This document shows positions 16,691 to 25,605 of a stretch of 63,792 nt of DNA, piece after piece. A program made the translations under genes and the position numbers. The notes below the pieces were generated by a model. That model was given only the letters and a program-made list of their open reading frames with translations, did no database searches and was not told where the DNA came from. The stretch is from Streptomyces narbonensis. GTDB taxonomy: Bacteria; Actinomycetota; Actinomycetes; Streptomycetales; Streptomycetaceae. The stretch covers positions 1 through 63,792 of the forward strand of contig NZ_BMSF01000027.1 of NCBI RefSeq assembly GCF_014649015.1, in the 5' to 3' direction. The first letter of the stretch is position 1, and the number at the start of each line of letters is the position of its first letter.

Positions 16691-17865
16691 CGGCCCACCT
16701 CGCGCTCGGCCGAGTCGACCCGTACGTCCTCGAAGGCGCCGTACAGCACCGTCCGCTCGGGGCCGTCCAGCCCTTCGCCACCGCGTACGTGGGCCACGAA
16801 GTCCTCCGCGATCTGCTGGTCGCTGCGGTCCCGGAGCCGCTGGGCGTAGGAGGCGTCGGCGCCGTCCTCGGTCCGCTCGGGGTCGAAGACGAGGTTCAGG
16901 GTGTGCGGGAAGCGCTCGGTGAGCCGGGCCATGGGCTCGGCGGGCCGCGCGGGGTCGGTGAGGGTGGCCTCGACCCAGGACTGCTCGTGGGGCGCGAGCG
17001 CGGGGTCGGCGAGGAGGTCGTCGAGCCGCCCCCGGATCCGGGCGAGGGGGCGTGGGACGGGGCAGTCGAGGCGCTCGGCGCCGGTGATCGCCCCGTCGGG
17101 GCCGCTCGGGCCGAGGTCGACGAGCCACATCGTCTTGCGGTGGTCGGCCTCGGAGAAGGAGTACGCGAGCGGGGAGCCGGAGTAGCGCACCCGCGGGGTG
17201 AGGGTCTGGCTGCCGTGGAGGTGGCCGAGCGCGACGTAGTCGACGCCGTCGAAGACCCCTGTGGGGACGGCGGCGACGCCGCCGACGGTGATGTCCCGCT
17301 CGCTGTCGCTGGGGGCGCCGCCGGCCACGAAGGCATGGGCGAGGACGACGGAGCGGGTGCCGGCGGGGCGGTCCGCGAGGTCGGCGCGCACCCGGTCCAT
17401 GGCGGCGGCGAGCACGGCCTCGTGCCCGCCCTTCGCCGCGCCGAGCTGTTCGCGCACGAGGGCGGGTTCGAGGTACGGCAGGCCGTAGAGGGCGACGTCG
17501 CCGTGTTCGTCGGTGAGGACGACGGGGGTGCCGATGCCGGCCGGGTCGGTACGGAGGTGGATGCCCGCCCGCTCGATGAGCCCCGCGCCGACGCCGAGGC
17601 GGCGGGCCGAGTCGTGGTTGCCGGAGATCATGACGGTCGGCACGCCGGCCTCGGCGAGGCGGTGGAGTGCCGTGTCGAAGAGCTCGACCGCGGGCAGCGG
17701 CGGGACGGCCCGGTCGTAGACGTCCCCGGCGACGAGGACGGCGTCCACGCGGTGCGCGTGGACGGTCGCCACGAGGTGGTCGAGGAAGGCGGCCTGGGCT
17801 TCGAGGAGCCCGACGCGGTGGAAGGACCGGCCGAGATGCCAGTCCGAGGTGTGCAGGAGCCTCAC
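16687..17865 (-). CDS. sbcD: SbcD, Mre11-like nuclease subunit
   Basis: A 392-residue metallophosphoesterase nuclease. The motifs HTSDWHLGRSF, VAGDVYDRA, ISGNHDS and LGHLHGSQ give the Mre11/SbcD dimetal site in order over residues 5-205, and the remainder is the C-terminal capping and SbcC-binding region. It is the first gene of sbcDC. No other gene precedes it within 270 bases, so the promoter should lie in 17866-18020. Confidence 0.95.
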   Translation of the reverse strand: MRLLHTSDWHLGRSFHRVGLLEAQAAFLDHLVATVHAHRVDAVLVAGDVYDRAVPPLPAVELFDTALHRLAEAGVPTVMISGNHDSARRLGVGAGLIERAGIHLRTDPAGIGTPVVLTDEHGDVALYGLPYLEPALVREQLGAAKGGHEAVLAAAMDRVRADLADRPAGTRSVVLAHAFVAGGAPSDSERDITVGGVAAVPTGVFDGVDYVALGHLHGSQTLTPRVRYSGSPLAYSFSEADHRKTMWLVDLGPSGPDGAITGAERLDCPVPRPLARIRGRLDDLLADPALAPHEQSWVEATLTDPARPAEPMARLTERFPHTLNLVFDPERTEDGADASYAQRLRDRSDQQIAEDFVAHVRGGEGLDGPERTVLYGAFEDVRVDSAEREVGR

Positions 17866-18021
17866 GATGCCGTCCCACCCCGCATGTGCCCCGCTCCTCG
17901 CCGCCGCTTCCCGTCGTGTGCGCCCTCCACGCTATCCCGGCCGGAGGGGTGGGTGGGGCCGGTCGGGATTCCGGGGGCGGGGTGGGCGCTCACGGCCGGC
18001 ACTGCCGGACGCGGTGCTCGG

Positions 18022-18141
18022 GCGGGTGGTGCTCCGGCGCGCGGTGCTCGGGCGGGTGGTGGACAGGCGGGTGGTGCACGGGCGGGTGGTGCACAGGCGG
18101 GTGGTGCACAGGCGGGTGGTGCACAGGCGGGTGGTGCTCAG
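18022..18141. repeat. Eight tandem 15-bp repeats behind the YigZ gene
   Basis: Eight units of consensus GCGGGTGGTGCACAG run without gaps from 18022 to 18141; three central units (18082-18126) are identical and the outer ones differ by one to five bases. Each conserved unit contains the palindrome GTGCAC. The last unit overlaps the stop codon of the minus-strand YigZ gene, so the array is the 3' untranslated region of that gene and lies upstream of sbcD. The remaining 156 bases (17866-18021) hold nothing clear beyond the presumed sbcD promoter. Confidence 0.9.
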
Positions 18142-18764
18142 GCGTCGCCGTACGCCTCGCCGCCGAGGGCGAGCAGGGCCGTGCCCGCCGTGGTGTCCGC
18201 GAGCCAGGCCTCGAAGGCGGGGACGTCGGCGTCCGGGAGGCCGATCTCGATCGTGACGGCCTCGGCGTACCGCACGTCCCGGACGGCGCGACCGGTCGCC
18301 CGCAGGTCGTTCTCCAGCTTTCCGGCCCGCTGGTGGTCGACGGTGACGGTGGCGAGCCGGAAACGCTGCCGGGTCACCGTGCCGAGCTCGTCGAGCGCCT
18401 CCCCGACCACCCCGCCGTACGCGCGGATGAGACCTCCCGCACCGAGCTTCACTCCGCCGTAGTAGCGGGTGACGACGGCGGCGACGTAACGCATCTCACG
18501 GCGCAGGAGCATCTGGAGCATCGGCACGCCCGCCGTGCCGCCGGGCTCGCCGTCGTCGCTCGCCTTCTGCACGGAGGCGTCCGCGCCCAGGACGTAGGCG
18601 AAGCAGTTGTGCGTGGCGGTGGGGTGCTCCTTGCGGATGCGCGCGACGAACTCCTGCGCCTCCCGCTCGTCGGCGACGGGCGCGAGCGCGCAGAGGAAGC
18701 GCGAGCGGTTGATCTCGGTCTCGTGCACACCCTCGCGGGCCAGAGTGCGGTACTGCTCCTGCAT
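18138..18764 (-). CDS. YigZ/IMPACT-family protein
   Basis: 208 residues matching the UPF0029/YigZ family, with the conserved ASDDGEPGGTAGVPML and VTRYYGGVKLGAGGLIRAY (about 65-115) and a C-terminal DUF1949-like domain. Family members are cytoplasmic and linked to translation control through the eukaryotic IMPACT homologue, but the bacterial role is poorly defined. It lies nine bases downstream of the PucR-like regulator gene and may be cotranscribed with it. Its stop codon falls inside the 15-bp repeat array. Confidence 0.88.
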   Translation of the reverse strand: MQEQYRTLAREGVHETEINRSRFLCALAPVADEREAQEFVARIRKEHPTATHNCFAYVLGADASVQKASDDGEPGGTAGVPMLQMLLRREMRYVAAVVTRYYGGVKLGAGGLIRAYGGVVGEALDELGTVTRQRFRLATVTVDHQRAGKLENDLRATGRAVRDVRYAEAVTIEIGLPDADVPAFEAWLADTTAGTALLALGGEAYGDA

Positions 18765-18773
18765 CCCGCCAGC

Positions 18774-20414
18774 CTACGTTCCGCCCACCTCGTACTCCCC
18801 GGCGGCCGGTTCGGGAGAGTCCCCCAGGCCCGCGTACGGCAGCGCGCGCAGCGCCAGGGCCCAGCCGAGGCGTGCCTCGCCGGACTCGCTGGAGCGACCT
18901 GTGAGCTCGGCGATGCGGCCGATGCGGTTGAGGACGGTGTTGCGGTGGCAGTAGAGCAGTTCCGCGGCCCGGGCGGCCGAGCAGCCGTGGTCCAGCCAGA
19001 CCCGGAGCGTGGTCAGGAGCGCCGCCCGCTCGCCGCCGGTGGCGAGGACGGGCCCGAGGTGGACCGTGACGATCCGCTCGGCGATGTCGGCGCGCCCGCT
19101 GAGGAGCACCTGCGCGAGCCGGTCGTCGAAGGCGGCGGCCTCCCCGCTGCCCGCCGGGAGGGTACGGAGCGTCTGCTCGGCGAGCCGGAGGGCCCGGCCC
19201 GCGTGGGAGAGCCGCTCGAACTCCGGGGAGATCCCGGCCGTGGCGCCGGTCAGCTCCCGCAGGACGTCGAGGAGGGCGCCCGCGGCCGGGTCGGCGGAGC
19301 CCCGGGGGCCGCTGGCCGGGCCGCCGGCGGGGGTGTCGCGGCGCGGCAGCCGGACGATCCCGGCGTACCGGCCGGAGCGGGGCCGCCAGTACGACCACAT
19401 CCCCCGCGCCTCCAGGACGGGCGCCGGGTGCGGCGGGGCGGCCGGGTCCTGGGCGGCGACCACGACGACGTACCGGTCGTACGCGGGGACGCCGAGCGCG
19501 GCGGCCGCGGCGGAGGCGACGGCGGGGTCGTCGGCGCGGCCGTCGAGCAGCGCCTCGAAGAGGGCGACGCGCCGGGTGTCCTGGCGGCTCTGGAGCTCCA
19601 GCTGGGCGAGCCGGTACGCGTCGGCCATCGCGACGGAGTAGCGGTCGATCGTCTCCCAGACACCGCTCGCCATGTCGAGCTCGACGTCCCGGCTGTCGGC
19701 CTCCCGGCCCGCCCGGGCCCTGAGGTGCTCGGCCATGACCTGCCAGAGGACCCGGCCGCCTCGGCGGTAGGCCTGGAGGACGGTGTCGAGGGGGACGCCC
19801 TGCTCGGCGCGGCGGCGGCCGGTCTCGCGTGCCGCCCACTCGAAGTCGCCCCCGGTCGGGGCGAGGCCGCCGAAGTCCTCCAGGGCGCGCAGGAGGTTGT
19901 CGCGGCAGATCTCCCAGAGGTCGTCACGGGTGACGGGGGCGTCGGCCGCGTACGTACCGGAGTGGGCGCGGATGTCGTCGACGGCCCGGTCGGTGAGCCG
20001 GTCCACGTCGGCGAGCATCGTCGTGGCCAGCGCCCGCCGAAGCGCCCCGGACCCGGCGTCGGACCCGAGGGGGGTGTGGGCTCCGCCGGACCGAGGGGAG
20101 GCGGAGCGCTGGGCGGCGGCACGGGCGGGGGCCGAGCCAGGCCGGGCGGCGGGAGCGGCGGGACGGCCGGAAGTCGGAGCGGGGCGAGCGGCGGGAGCGG
20201 GACGGCCGGAAGTCGGAGCGGGGCGAGCGGCGGGAGCGGGACGGCCCGCAGAAGCGGCGGGGCGGCCCGCGGGAGCCTCCGCGCCGGTCGGGCGTGGGGC
20301 GTCCGGCCCGTGCCGGCGACGGGCATCCGCGCCGGCCTGGTCGGCGGCGTCCGGGCGCACGGCCTGCGTGCGGGGTTCGCCGCCGGGGAGAGGGGCGGCC
20401 GGGCTGTGCGTCAT
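18774..20414 (-). CDS. PucR/CdaR-type helix-turn-helix regulator with repetitive N-terminus
   Basis: 546 residues. Residues 1-120 are Pro/Ala/Arg-rich and include a 13-residue unit, GRPAPAARPAPTS, in two exact copies plus partial ones. The middle (about 125-400) resembles the sensor and GGDEF-like region of PucR/CdaR proteins. The C-terminus has the family's helix-turn-helix (WLDHGCSAARAAELL, then YCHRNTVLNRIGRI). Regulators of this class respond to metabolites or sugar acids; the effector here is unknown. The gene is divergent from an acyl-CoA ligase, which is a possible target. Start ATG 20414; upstream in-frame codons reach into the promoter region. Confidence 0.82.
   Translation of the reverse strand: MTHSPAAPLPGGEPRTQAVRPDAADQAGADARRRHGPDAPRPTGAEAPAGRPAASAGRPAPAARPAPTSGRPAPAARPAPTSGRPAAPAARPGSAPARAAAQRSASPRSGGAHTPLGSDAGSGALRRALATTMLADVDRLTDRAVDDIRAHSGTYAADAPVTRDDLWEICRDNLLRALEDFGGLAPTGGDFEWAARETGRRRAEQGVPLDTVLQAYRRGGRVLWQVMAEHLRARAGREADSRDVELDMASGVWETIDRYSVAMADAYRLAQLELQSRQDTRRVALFEALLDGRADDPAVASAAAAALGVPAYDRYVVVVAAQDPAAPPHPAPVLEARGMWSYWRPRSGRYAGIVRLPRRDTPAGGPASGPRGSADPAAGALLDVLRELTGATAGISPEFERLSHAGRALRLAEQTLRTLPAGSGEAAAFDDRLAQVLLSGRADIAERIVTVHLGPVLATGGERAALLTTLRVWLDHGCSAARAAELLYCHRNTVLNRIGRIAELTGRSSESGEARLGWALALRALPYAGLGDSPEPAAGEYEVGGT
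20161..20250. repeat. 39-bp in-frame tandem repeat in the PucR-like gene
   Basis: Two identical 39-base units (20161-20199 and 20200-20238) are followed by a partial third. They encode the repeated GRPAPAARPAPTS linker. The length is a multiple of three, so copy-number change would not shift the frame. Confidence 0.85.
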
Positions 20415-20438
20415 GGCTCGCACCGTAGCCCCGGGATT

Positions 20439-20521
20439 TGGCGAATGCCACGGGTCGCGCGCGGCAGCGGGGCCGCTGCCCACCCCGGCACGGCACATGG
20501 TGGGCATCTGCACATGGCATC
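20439..20521. promoter_or_regulatory. Divergent promoter region, PucR-like/acyl-CoA ligase
   Basis: The 186-base gap holds TGGCGAATGCCA (20439-20450, arms TGGC/GCCA), 25 bases before the regulator ATG. It also has two direct copies of GCACATGG (20493-20500 and 20510-20517) and two of GGCATC (20503-20508 and 20516-20521). All share TGGCAT/ATGCCA-like half-sites, which suggests a regulator binding region. No promoter hexamers stand out. Confidence 0.4.
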
Positions 20522-20600
20522 CGGGCTGTGCGGCGTCGGATTCTTTGCCGTGTCAGCCGATCGTCGAAGCGCGGACAACTCCGCGTCCCTGGAGCGTGTC

Positions 20601-22088
20601 ATGTCACTGAGCGTCGCCGGCATCCTGGGCGAGTCGGCCCGTCACTTCCCCGACCGGATCGCGGTGGTCGAGGGCGCGGCCCGGCTCACCTACCGCGAGC
20701 TGTGGACGGAGGCGCTCCGCTGCGCGGCCGGGCTGCGGGAGGCGGGCCTGAAGCCGGGCGACCGGCTCGCCGTGCTGCTGCCGAACACGACCGAGTTCCT
20801 CCGCGTGTACTACGGCGCGCTCGCGGCCGGCGTGACCGTCGTGCCGGTGCACGCGCTGCTCGTCGCAGACGAGGTGCGGTACGTCCTGGAGCACAGCGGC
20901 GCGGTGGGCGTCGTGAGCGGCGGGCCGCTGTGGGCGGTGGCCGACGAGGCGGCCCGCGCTGCCGGGGTGCGCGCGTTCCAGGGGGCGCCGTCGGCGGCCG
21001 AGCCGCTGCCCGCGGCCGAGCCGGCCGACCCCGCCGACGCAGCCGTGATCCTCTACACGAGCGGGACGACGGGCCGCCCCAAGGGAGCCCTGCTGACCCA
21101 CCTCAACATCGTCATGAACGCCTCCGTGACCTCCCGGGACCTCCTCGGCCTCGGCGAGGGCGACGTCGTCCTCGGCTGTCTGCCGCTCTTCCACAGCTAC
21201 GGCCAGACCTGCGCGATGAACGGGACGCTGCGCCAGGGCGCGACGCTCGTGCTGATGCCCCGGTTCAGCGGCCCGGCGGCCCTGGAGGTGCTCGCCGCCG
21301 AGGACGTGACCGTCTTCATGGGGGTGCCGACGATGTACCACGCGCTGGTGGAGGCCGCGGCGGCATCCGACCGGCGCCCGACGGCCCTGCGCGCCGCCGT
21401 CTCGGGCGGTGCGGCCCTCCCGGTCGCCGTCCTCGAACGCTTCGAGGAGGCCTTCCGCACGCAGGTCCTCGAAGGCTACGGCCTGACGGAGACGTCACCG
21501 GTCGCCACCTTCAACCAGCCGCACCTCGGCCGCAGGCCGGGGACGGTCGGGCACGCGGTGTGGGGTGTGGAGGTAGGGATCGCGGACGCCGCCGTGGACC
21601 GGGAGGTCGTGCTGCTCGCGGACGGCGAGGTCGGGGAGGTCGTGGTGCGCGGGCACAACGTCTTCGCGGGCTACCTCGACGACCCCGCGGCGACCGCCGC
21701 CGCGATCGTGGACGGCTGGTTCCGCACGGGCGACCTGGGCGTCCTGGACGAGGACGGCTTCCTGCGGATCGTGGACCGGAAGAAGGACCTGGTCATCCGG
21801 GGCGGCTTCAACATCTACCCGCGCGAGGTCGAGGAGGTGCTCGTGCGCCATCCCTCGGTCTCGGAGGTCGCGGTGATCGGCGTGCCCGACGACACGAAGG
21901 GCGAGGAGGTGTGCGCGGTGGTGGTACGCCGGGCGGGCGCGGCCCCGCTCGCCGAGGAGGAGCTCGTGGAGTGGTCGCGGGAGCGCCTCGGCCGCCACAA
22001 GTACCCGCGGATCGTGCGCTTCGTGGAGGCACTGCCGCTCGGCCCGACCGGGAAGGTCCTCAAGAGGGCGCTGTTGGCGGGGGGTTGA
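20601..22088 (+). CDS. Long-chain acyl-CoA ligase (AMP-binding)
   Basis: A 495-residue ANL-family enzyme. The P-loop ILYTSGTTGRPKGALLTHLN (about 150-170), GYGLTETSPV (about 293-302), GWFRTGDLG (about 373) and the C-terminal lysine in GPTGKVLKRALL are all present, so it should form acyl-AMP and acyl-CoA. The length fits medium/long-chain fatty acid CoA ligases. GGAG six bases before ATG 20601 sets the start; the frame is open far upstream but that part is not coding. It is divergent from the PucR-like regulator and 68 bases before an esterase gene in the same direction. Confidence 0.9.
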   Translation: MSLSVAGILGESARHFPDRIAVVEGAARLTYRELWTEALRCAAGLREAGLKPGDRLAVLLPNTTEFLRVYYGALAAGVTVVPVHALLVADEVRYVLEHSGAVGVVSGGPLWAVADEAARAAGVRAFQGAPSAAEPLPAAEPADPADAAVILYTSGTTGRPKGALLTHLNIVMNASVTSRDLLGLGEGDVVLGCLPLFHSYGQTCAMNGTLRQGATLVLMPRFSGPAALEVLAAEDVTVFMGVPTMYHALVEAAAASDRRPTALRAAVSGGAALPVAVLERFEEAFRTQVLEGYGLTETSPVATFNQPHLGRRPGTVGHAVWGVEVGIADAAVDREVVLLADGEVGEVVVRGHNVFAGYLDDPAATAAAIVDGWFRTGDLGVLDEDGFLRIVDRKKDLVIRGGFNIYPREVEEVLVRHPSVSEVAVIGVPDDTKGEEVCAVVVRRAGAAPLAEEELVEWSRERLGRHKYPRIVRFVEALPLGPTGKVLKRALLAGG

Positions 22089-22156
22089 CCGTAAGCCCTC
22101 CCGTAACCCCATGATCTGGACGGTGCGTCACCGTCGACCCACGGAAAGGTGAATCG

Positions 22157-23659
22157 ATGTCGGAGTACGTCGCGGACCACGTCCAGGACGGTCCCGGGGT
22201 CCGTACGAGGAACGGCGTCCTGCGGGGTTCCCTGAAGGACGGTGTGGCGTCCTTCCTCGGCATCCCCTACGCGCAGGCCCCCGTCGGGGAGTTGCGGTTC
22301 CGCGTGCCGGAGCCGGCGGAGTCCTGGGACGGGATCCGGGAGGCCACCGCCTTCGGGCCGACGGCGCCCAAGCGCCCGTACGCCCCGCCGCTCGCCGCAC
22401 TGCTCCCCGACCCCGAGGTGCCGGGGGACGACTGCCTGAACCTCAACGTCTGGGCCCCCTGGCCGGCCACCGGCCCCGGTGACGGGGGCGCCCCCGGCGG
22501 CGGGCGCGCCGTCATGGTCTGGATCCACGGCGGGTCGCTGGTCCACGGCTCCTCGGCGGTCCCCGTCTACGACGGCACCGCCTTCGCGCGGGACGGCGTC
22601 GTCCTCGTGTCGATCAACTACCGCCTCGGCATCGAAGGGTTCGGAGTCTTCCCCGACGCGCCCGCCAATCTCGGTCTGCGCGACCAGATCGCCGCGCTGA
22701 CCTGGGTACGGGAGAACATCGCGGCCTTCGGAGGGGACCCGGAGCGGGTCACCGTGTTCGGCGAGTCCGCCGGTGCGATCTCCATCGGCGCCCTGCTGGC
22801 CTCGCCGCTCGCGAAGGGGCTGTTCCGGCGTGCCGTGCTGCAGAGCGGCGCACCGACCGCCAAGTCGATCGGCTTCGCCCGGAAGACCACGGAGGCGATC
22901 GCCGCGCGGCTCAGGGTGCCGGCGACGGCGGAGGCGTTCGCCGGTGTGGACCGGGAGCGGCTGCTCGCGGCGCAGACAGCGGTGACGGGCAAGGGATCGC
23001 CCCTCATCAGCGGCAACCAGTTCCACCTCGCCGTGGACGGCGAGGTCCTGCTGGAGGACCCGGGGGACGCGCTCGCGGACGGCGCCTCGGCGGAGGTGGA
23101 GCTGCTGATGGGCACGAACACGGACGAGTACCGGCTGTGGTTCGTCCCGGACGGCCACGCCGACCGGGTGGGTCCGCTGGTTCAGCGGCTCCTGCTCCGG
23201 AAGGGACGGATAGCCCCCCACACGGCGAAGGTGTATCGGGCTCGCCGGCGGCAGGAGAAGCCGGGTGAGGTCCTGGGCGCGATCGCGACGGACTGGATAC
23301 TGCGGGTCCCGCTGAACCTGCTGGCGGACTTCCGGCTGAACTCCGGAAGGGCCGCCGCGACCTACCTGTACGAGTTCGGATGGCCCTCCCCCGTCCTCGG
23401 CCTCCGCGCCTGCCACGCGCTCGAACTCGGCTTCGTCTTCGACACGCTCGACGCGCCGGAGACGCGCATGCTGACGGGCCCGAACGCTCCCCGCGACCTG
23501 GCCACGGCCATGCACGCCGCCTGGGTGGCGTTCGCGAAGACCGGCAACCCGGGCTGGCGTCGATGGGGCCCGGCCCGCCCTGTGATGACCTTCGGCCCGG
23601 GCGGCCCGGCCCTGGTCGAGGCCCCGCGCGAGGAGGAGCGTCTCGCCTGGGGGAGCTGA
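22157..23659 (+). CDS. Type B carboxylesterase
   Basis: A 500-residue alpha/beta hydrolase of the carboxylesterase type B family. It has the DCLNLNVW block, an oxyanion-hole GG in WIHGGS, the nucleophile Ser in FGESAGAISIG, an acidic residue in GTNTDEYRL and a His in RACHALELGF. No signal peptide is seen, so it is probably cytoplasmic. Substrate unknown; p-nitrobenzyl-esterase-like enzymes are the closest group. AAGG about seven bases before ATG 22157 supports the start. Confidence 0.88.
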   Translation: MSEYVADHVQDGPGVRTRNGVLRGSLKDGVASFLGIPYAQAPVGELRFRVPEPAESWDGIREATAFGPTAPKRPYAPPLAALLPDPEVPGDDCLNLNVWAPWPATGPGDGGAPGGGRAVMVWIHGGSLVHGSSAVPVYDGTAFARDGVVLVSINYRLGIEGFGVFPDAPANLGLRDQIAALTWVRENIAAFGGDPERVTVFGESAGAISIGALLASPLAKGLFRRAVLQSGAPTAKSIGFARKTTEAIAARLRVPATAEAFAGVDRERLLAAQTAVTGKGSPLISGNQFHLAVDGEVLLEDPGDALADGASAEVELLMGTNTDEYRLWFVPDGHADRVGPLVQRLLLRKGRIAPHTAKVYRARRRQEKPGEVLGAIATDWILRVPLNLLADFRLNSGRAAATYLYEFGWPSPVLGLRACHALELGFVFDTLDAPETRMLTGPNAPRDLATAMHAAWVAFAKTGNPGWRRWGPARPVMTFGPGGPALVEAPREEERLAWGS

Positions 23660-23829
23660 TGGGGGACGGCGAGGCCGAGCCGGACGACGCCGACTATCAG
23701 CCCGATCAGGCCGTTCGGCGCCGCTGCCGACTCTCGGGCGGCAGCGGGAATCGCCTCGCGACCGCGCCTGTTGGACACGGTGACGGCGCCGGCCCGGCGC
23801 CGTCGAGTCACGGCCCTCAGGAGGCATGC

Positions 23830-24237
23830 GTGCACGGCAACCCGGAGACCATCCGCCGGATCCTCACCCAGAGCGGCGACACGTGGGCGGTCGTCGGCCT
23901 GTCGTCGAACCAGCGCCGGGCCGCGTACGGAGTGGCTGCGCTGCTCCAGCAGTACGGCAAGCGGATCGTCCCCGTGCACCCGAAGGCCGAGACGGTCCAC
24001 GGCGAGCAGGGCTACGCCTCCCTCGCCGACATCCCGTTCCCGGTCGACGTCGTGGACGTGTTCGTGAACAGCGAGCAGGCGGGCGCGGTCGCCGACCAGG
24101 CGGTCGCGATCGGCGCCAAGGCGGTCTGGTTCCAGCTGGACGTGGTCGACGAGGCCGCGTTCGACCGGACCCGCGAGGCGGGCCTGGACATGGTCATGGA
24201 CCGCTGCCCCGCGATAGAGCTGCCCCGCCTCGCCTGA
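23830..24237 (+). CDS. CoA-binding domain protein (YccU-like)
   Basis: A 135-residue single Rossmann CoA-binding domain with WAVVGLSSNQRRAAYGVA near the start and the central VDVVDVFVNS strand. Proteins of this size bind CoA but have no defined reaction. GTG 23830 is chosen because AGGAGG ends five bases upstream; the ATG at 23826 is out of frame. A 10-bp stem terminator begins at the base after the stop. Confidence 0.88.
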   Translation: MHGNPETIRRILTQSGDTWAVVGLSSNQRRAAYGVAALLQQYGKRIVPVHPKAETVHGEQGYASLADIPFPVDVVDVFVNSEQAGAVADQAVAIGAKAVWFQLDVVDEAAFDRTREAGLDMVMDRCPAIELPRLA

Positions 24238-24265
24238 ACGGGACCCGCGCGGGCACGGGTCCCGT
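24238..24265 (+). terminator. Terminator after the CoA-binding protein gene
   Basis: ACGGGACCCG (24238-24247) and CGGGTCCCGT (24256-24265) form a perfect 10-bp stem with an 8-base loop starting right after the stop codon. Confidence 0.8.
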
Positions 24266-24268
24266 GAG

Positions 24269-24382
24269 GCCACGACGGGTCGCGCGGACCCCGGGGCCGT
24301 AAGACCGAGACGGGCCGCGGGGACCCGGGCCTCGCAGGACCACGACGGGCCGCACGGGACCCGCGCCTCGCAGGGTCCGCGC
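24269..24382. repeat. Imperfect ~36-bp direct repeats between convergent genes
   Basis: Three diverged copies of a GC-rich unit with the pattern CGACGGGCCGC...GGGACCCG...CCTCGCAGG lie between the CoA-binding gene and the YbaK-like gene. The second and third are clearly related (shared CCTCGCAGG ends), the first more loosely. No coding function is apparent. Confidence 0.5.
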
Positions 24383-24398
24383 GGGCCCACGGTCCGCC

Positions 24399-24962
24399 TC
24401 AGGCGACCGGGACGCCGAGGCCCTCCAGGACGACCGCGCCGGGGAGTTGGGCGAAGGCCTTCCCCGGCATGATCAGCTTGCCGCGCCGGCGGCCGCTGCC
24501 GACGAGGACCCACTCGGTGTCCACGACGGCGGCGTCCACGAGGAGGGCCCAGTCGGCGGGGAGGCCGACGGGGGTGATGCCGCCGTACTCCATGCCGGTC
24601 TCGCCGGTCGCGGTGTCCATGGGTGCGAAGGAGGCCTTGCGGGCGCCGAGGTGCTTGCGCACGACCCCGTTGACGTCGACACGGGTCGCCGACTTCACGA
24701 GGCAGGCGGCCAGGGTCGTCGTCTCGCCGCGCTTGCCCGCGACGACCACGCAGTTGGCGGACTCGTCGAGCAGCGCGGGCCCGTAGTGCTCCAGGAAGAC
24801 GGCGGTGTCGGCGACGTCCGGGTCGGTGTCCACGTACACGAGCTGGTCGGCGGGTACGGGGCCGCTCCAGGCGCGGACGGCGGCGGCGACGGGGCCGGTC
24901 AGCTCGTCGAGGCAGTCGGCGGCGGGGCGGGCGTTGTCGAAGTCTCCGATGGGTGCGCGCAT
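24399..24962 (-). CDS. YbaK/EbsC-type aminoacyl-tRNA editing protein
   Basis: A 187-residue YbaK domain: SANCVVVAGKRGETTTLAAC, the lysine-rich LGARKASFA and YGGITPVGLP follow the family pattern. YbaK proteins deacylate mischarged Cys-tRNA(Pro), and related ones clear other tRNAs. The ATG at 24962 is used; an in-frame GTG at 24971 is possible. It is downstream of the XRE-cupin regulator in the same direction with a 44-base gap, so they may be cotranscribed. Confidence 0.88.
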   Translation of the reverse strand: MRAPIGDFDNARPAADCLDELTGPVAAAVRAWSGPVPADQLVYVDTDPDVADTAVFLEHYGPALLDESANCVVVAGKRGETTTLAACLVKSATRVDVNGVVRKHLGARKASFAPMDTATGETGMEYGGITPVGLPADWALLVDAAVVDTEWVLVGSGRRRGKLIMPGKAFAQLPGAVVLEGLGVPVA

Positions 24963-25006
24963 GCCTGTCACGCTAACAACCCGCTCCCGGGGCGTGGACG
25001 TCCGTC

Positions 25007-25579
25007 TCAGCGTGCGGGCGGGATGGAGACGGCCATCGTCATCTCGACCGTCTCGTCGCCGTCGTTGCGGTAGGTGTGCGCCACGTTGGCCTCGAAGACC
25101 GCGGACGTGCCGGCCGGCAGGGAGTGCTCCACCTCGTCGACGACGAGGGTGAGGACGCCGGCGGAGACGTGCAGGAGCTCGGTGGTGCCGTCCGGGTGCG
25201 GGTCCGAGTCGCTGCCCTCGCCCGGCATGAGCGTCCAGGACCAGAGCTCCAGGGGCCCGCGGGCCTCGGTGCCGACCAGGAGGGTGGTGTGGCTGCCGGT
25301 GGCGGTGGACCACATGCGGACGGCCTGGTCCGGCGGGACCAGGCGGACCTGGGGGCCCTGCTCGTAGTCGAGGAGGGTGGTGATGGAGACGCCGAGGGCG
25401 TCCGCCAGCTTCACGGTCGTGCCGACGCTGGGGTTGGTCCTGGCCTGCTCAATCTGGATGATCATGCCCCGGCTGACTCCGGCCCGGGCGGCGAGCGCGT
25501 CCAGGGTGAACCCCCGCTCCTTGCGCCAGCGCTTCAGGTTCCGGGCGAGCGACTGCGTGAGCTGATCGAGGTCCGACAC
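25007..25579 (-). CDS. XRE-family regulator with C-terminal cupin domain
   Basis: 190 residues: an N-terminal lambda-repressor-type helix-turn-helix (about 8-62, with ARAGVSRGMIIQIEQARTNP) and a cupin sensor domain (about 105-185). GTG 25579 is preferred because the conserved SDLDQLTQSLARNLKRW follows at once and GGA lies six bases upstream; an in-frame TTG at 25612 falls inside the first operator and is less likely. The gene is divergent from an EamA transporter, and two matching palindromes lie between them, so it most likely represses itself and the transporter. Confidence 0.9.
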   Translation of the reverse strand: MSDLDQLTQSLARNLKRWRKERGFTLDALAARAGVSRGMIIQIEQARTNPSVGTTVKLADALGVSITTLLDYEQGPQVRLVPPDQAVRMWSTATGSHTTLLVGTEARGPLELWSWTLMPGEGSDSDPHPDGTTELLHVSAGVLTLVVDEVEHSLPAGTSAVFEANVAHTYRNDGDETVEMTMAVSIPPAR

Positions 25580-25605
25580 ATTCCGTCCAATATTCTGGAT
25601 GACAG

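Noticed and set aside
13655..17878. A single 1407-codon open frame across sbcC and sbcD
   Set aside because: Only the part up to 16690 matches SbcC; beyond it the frame is an out-of-frame shadow of sbcD, which has its own complete motifs in another frame. It is not a fusion gene.
18022..18141. Tandem repeats considered as a CRISPR array
   Set aside because: Units are 15 bp and directly adjacent, with no variable spacers and no cas genes. The 9-bp array at 41674-41745 fails for the same reasons.
17667..20600. Long upstream extension of the acyl-CoA ligase frame
   Set aside because: The frame is open because of high GC, but it runs antisense over sbcD, yigZ and the PucR-like gene and through the 15-bp repeats. 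The ligase homology starts at 20601 behind a ribosome site.
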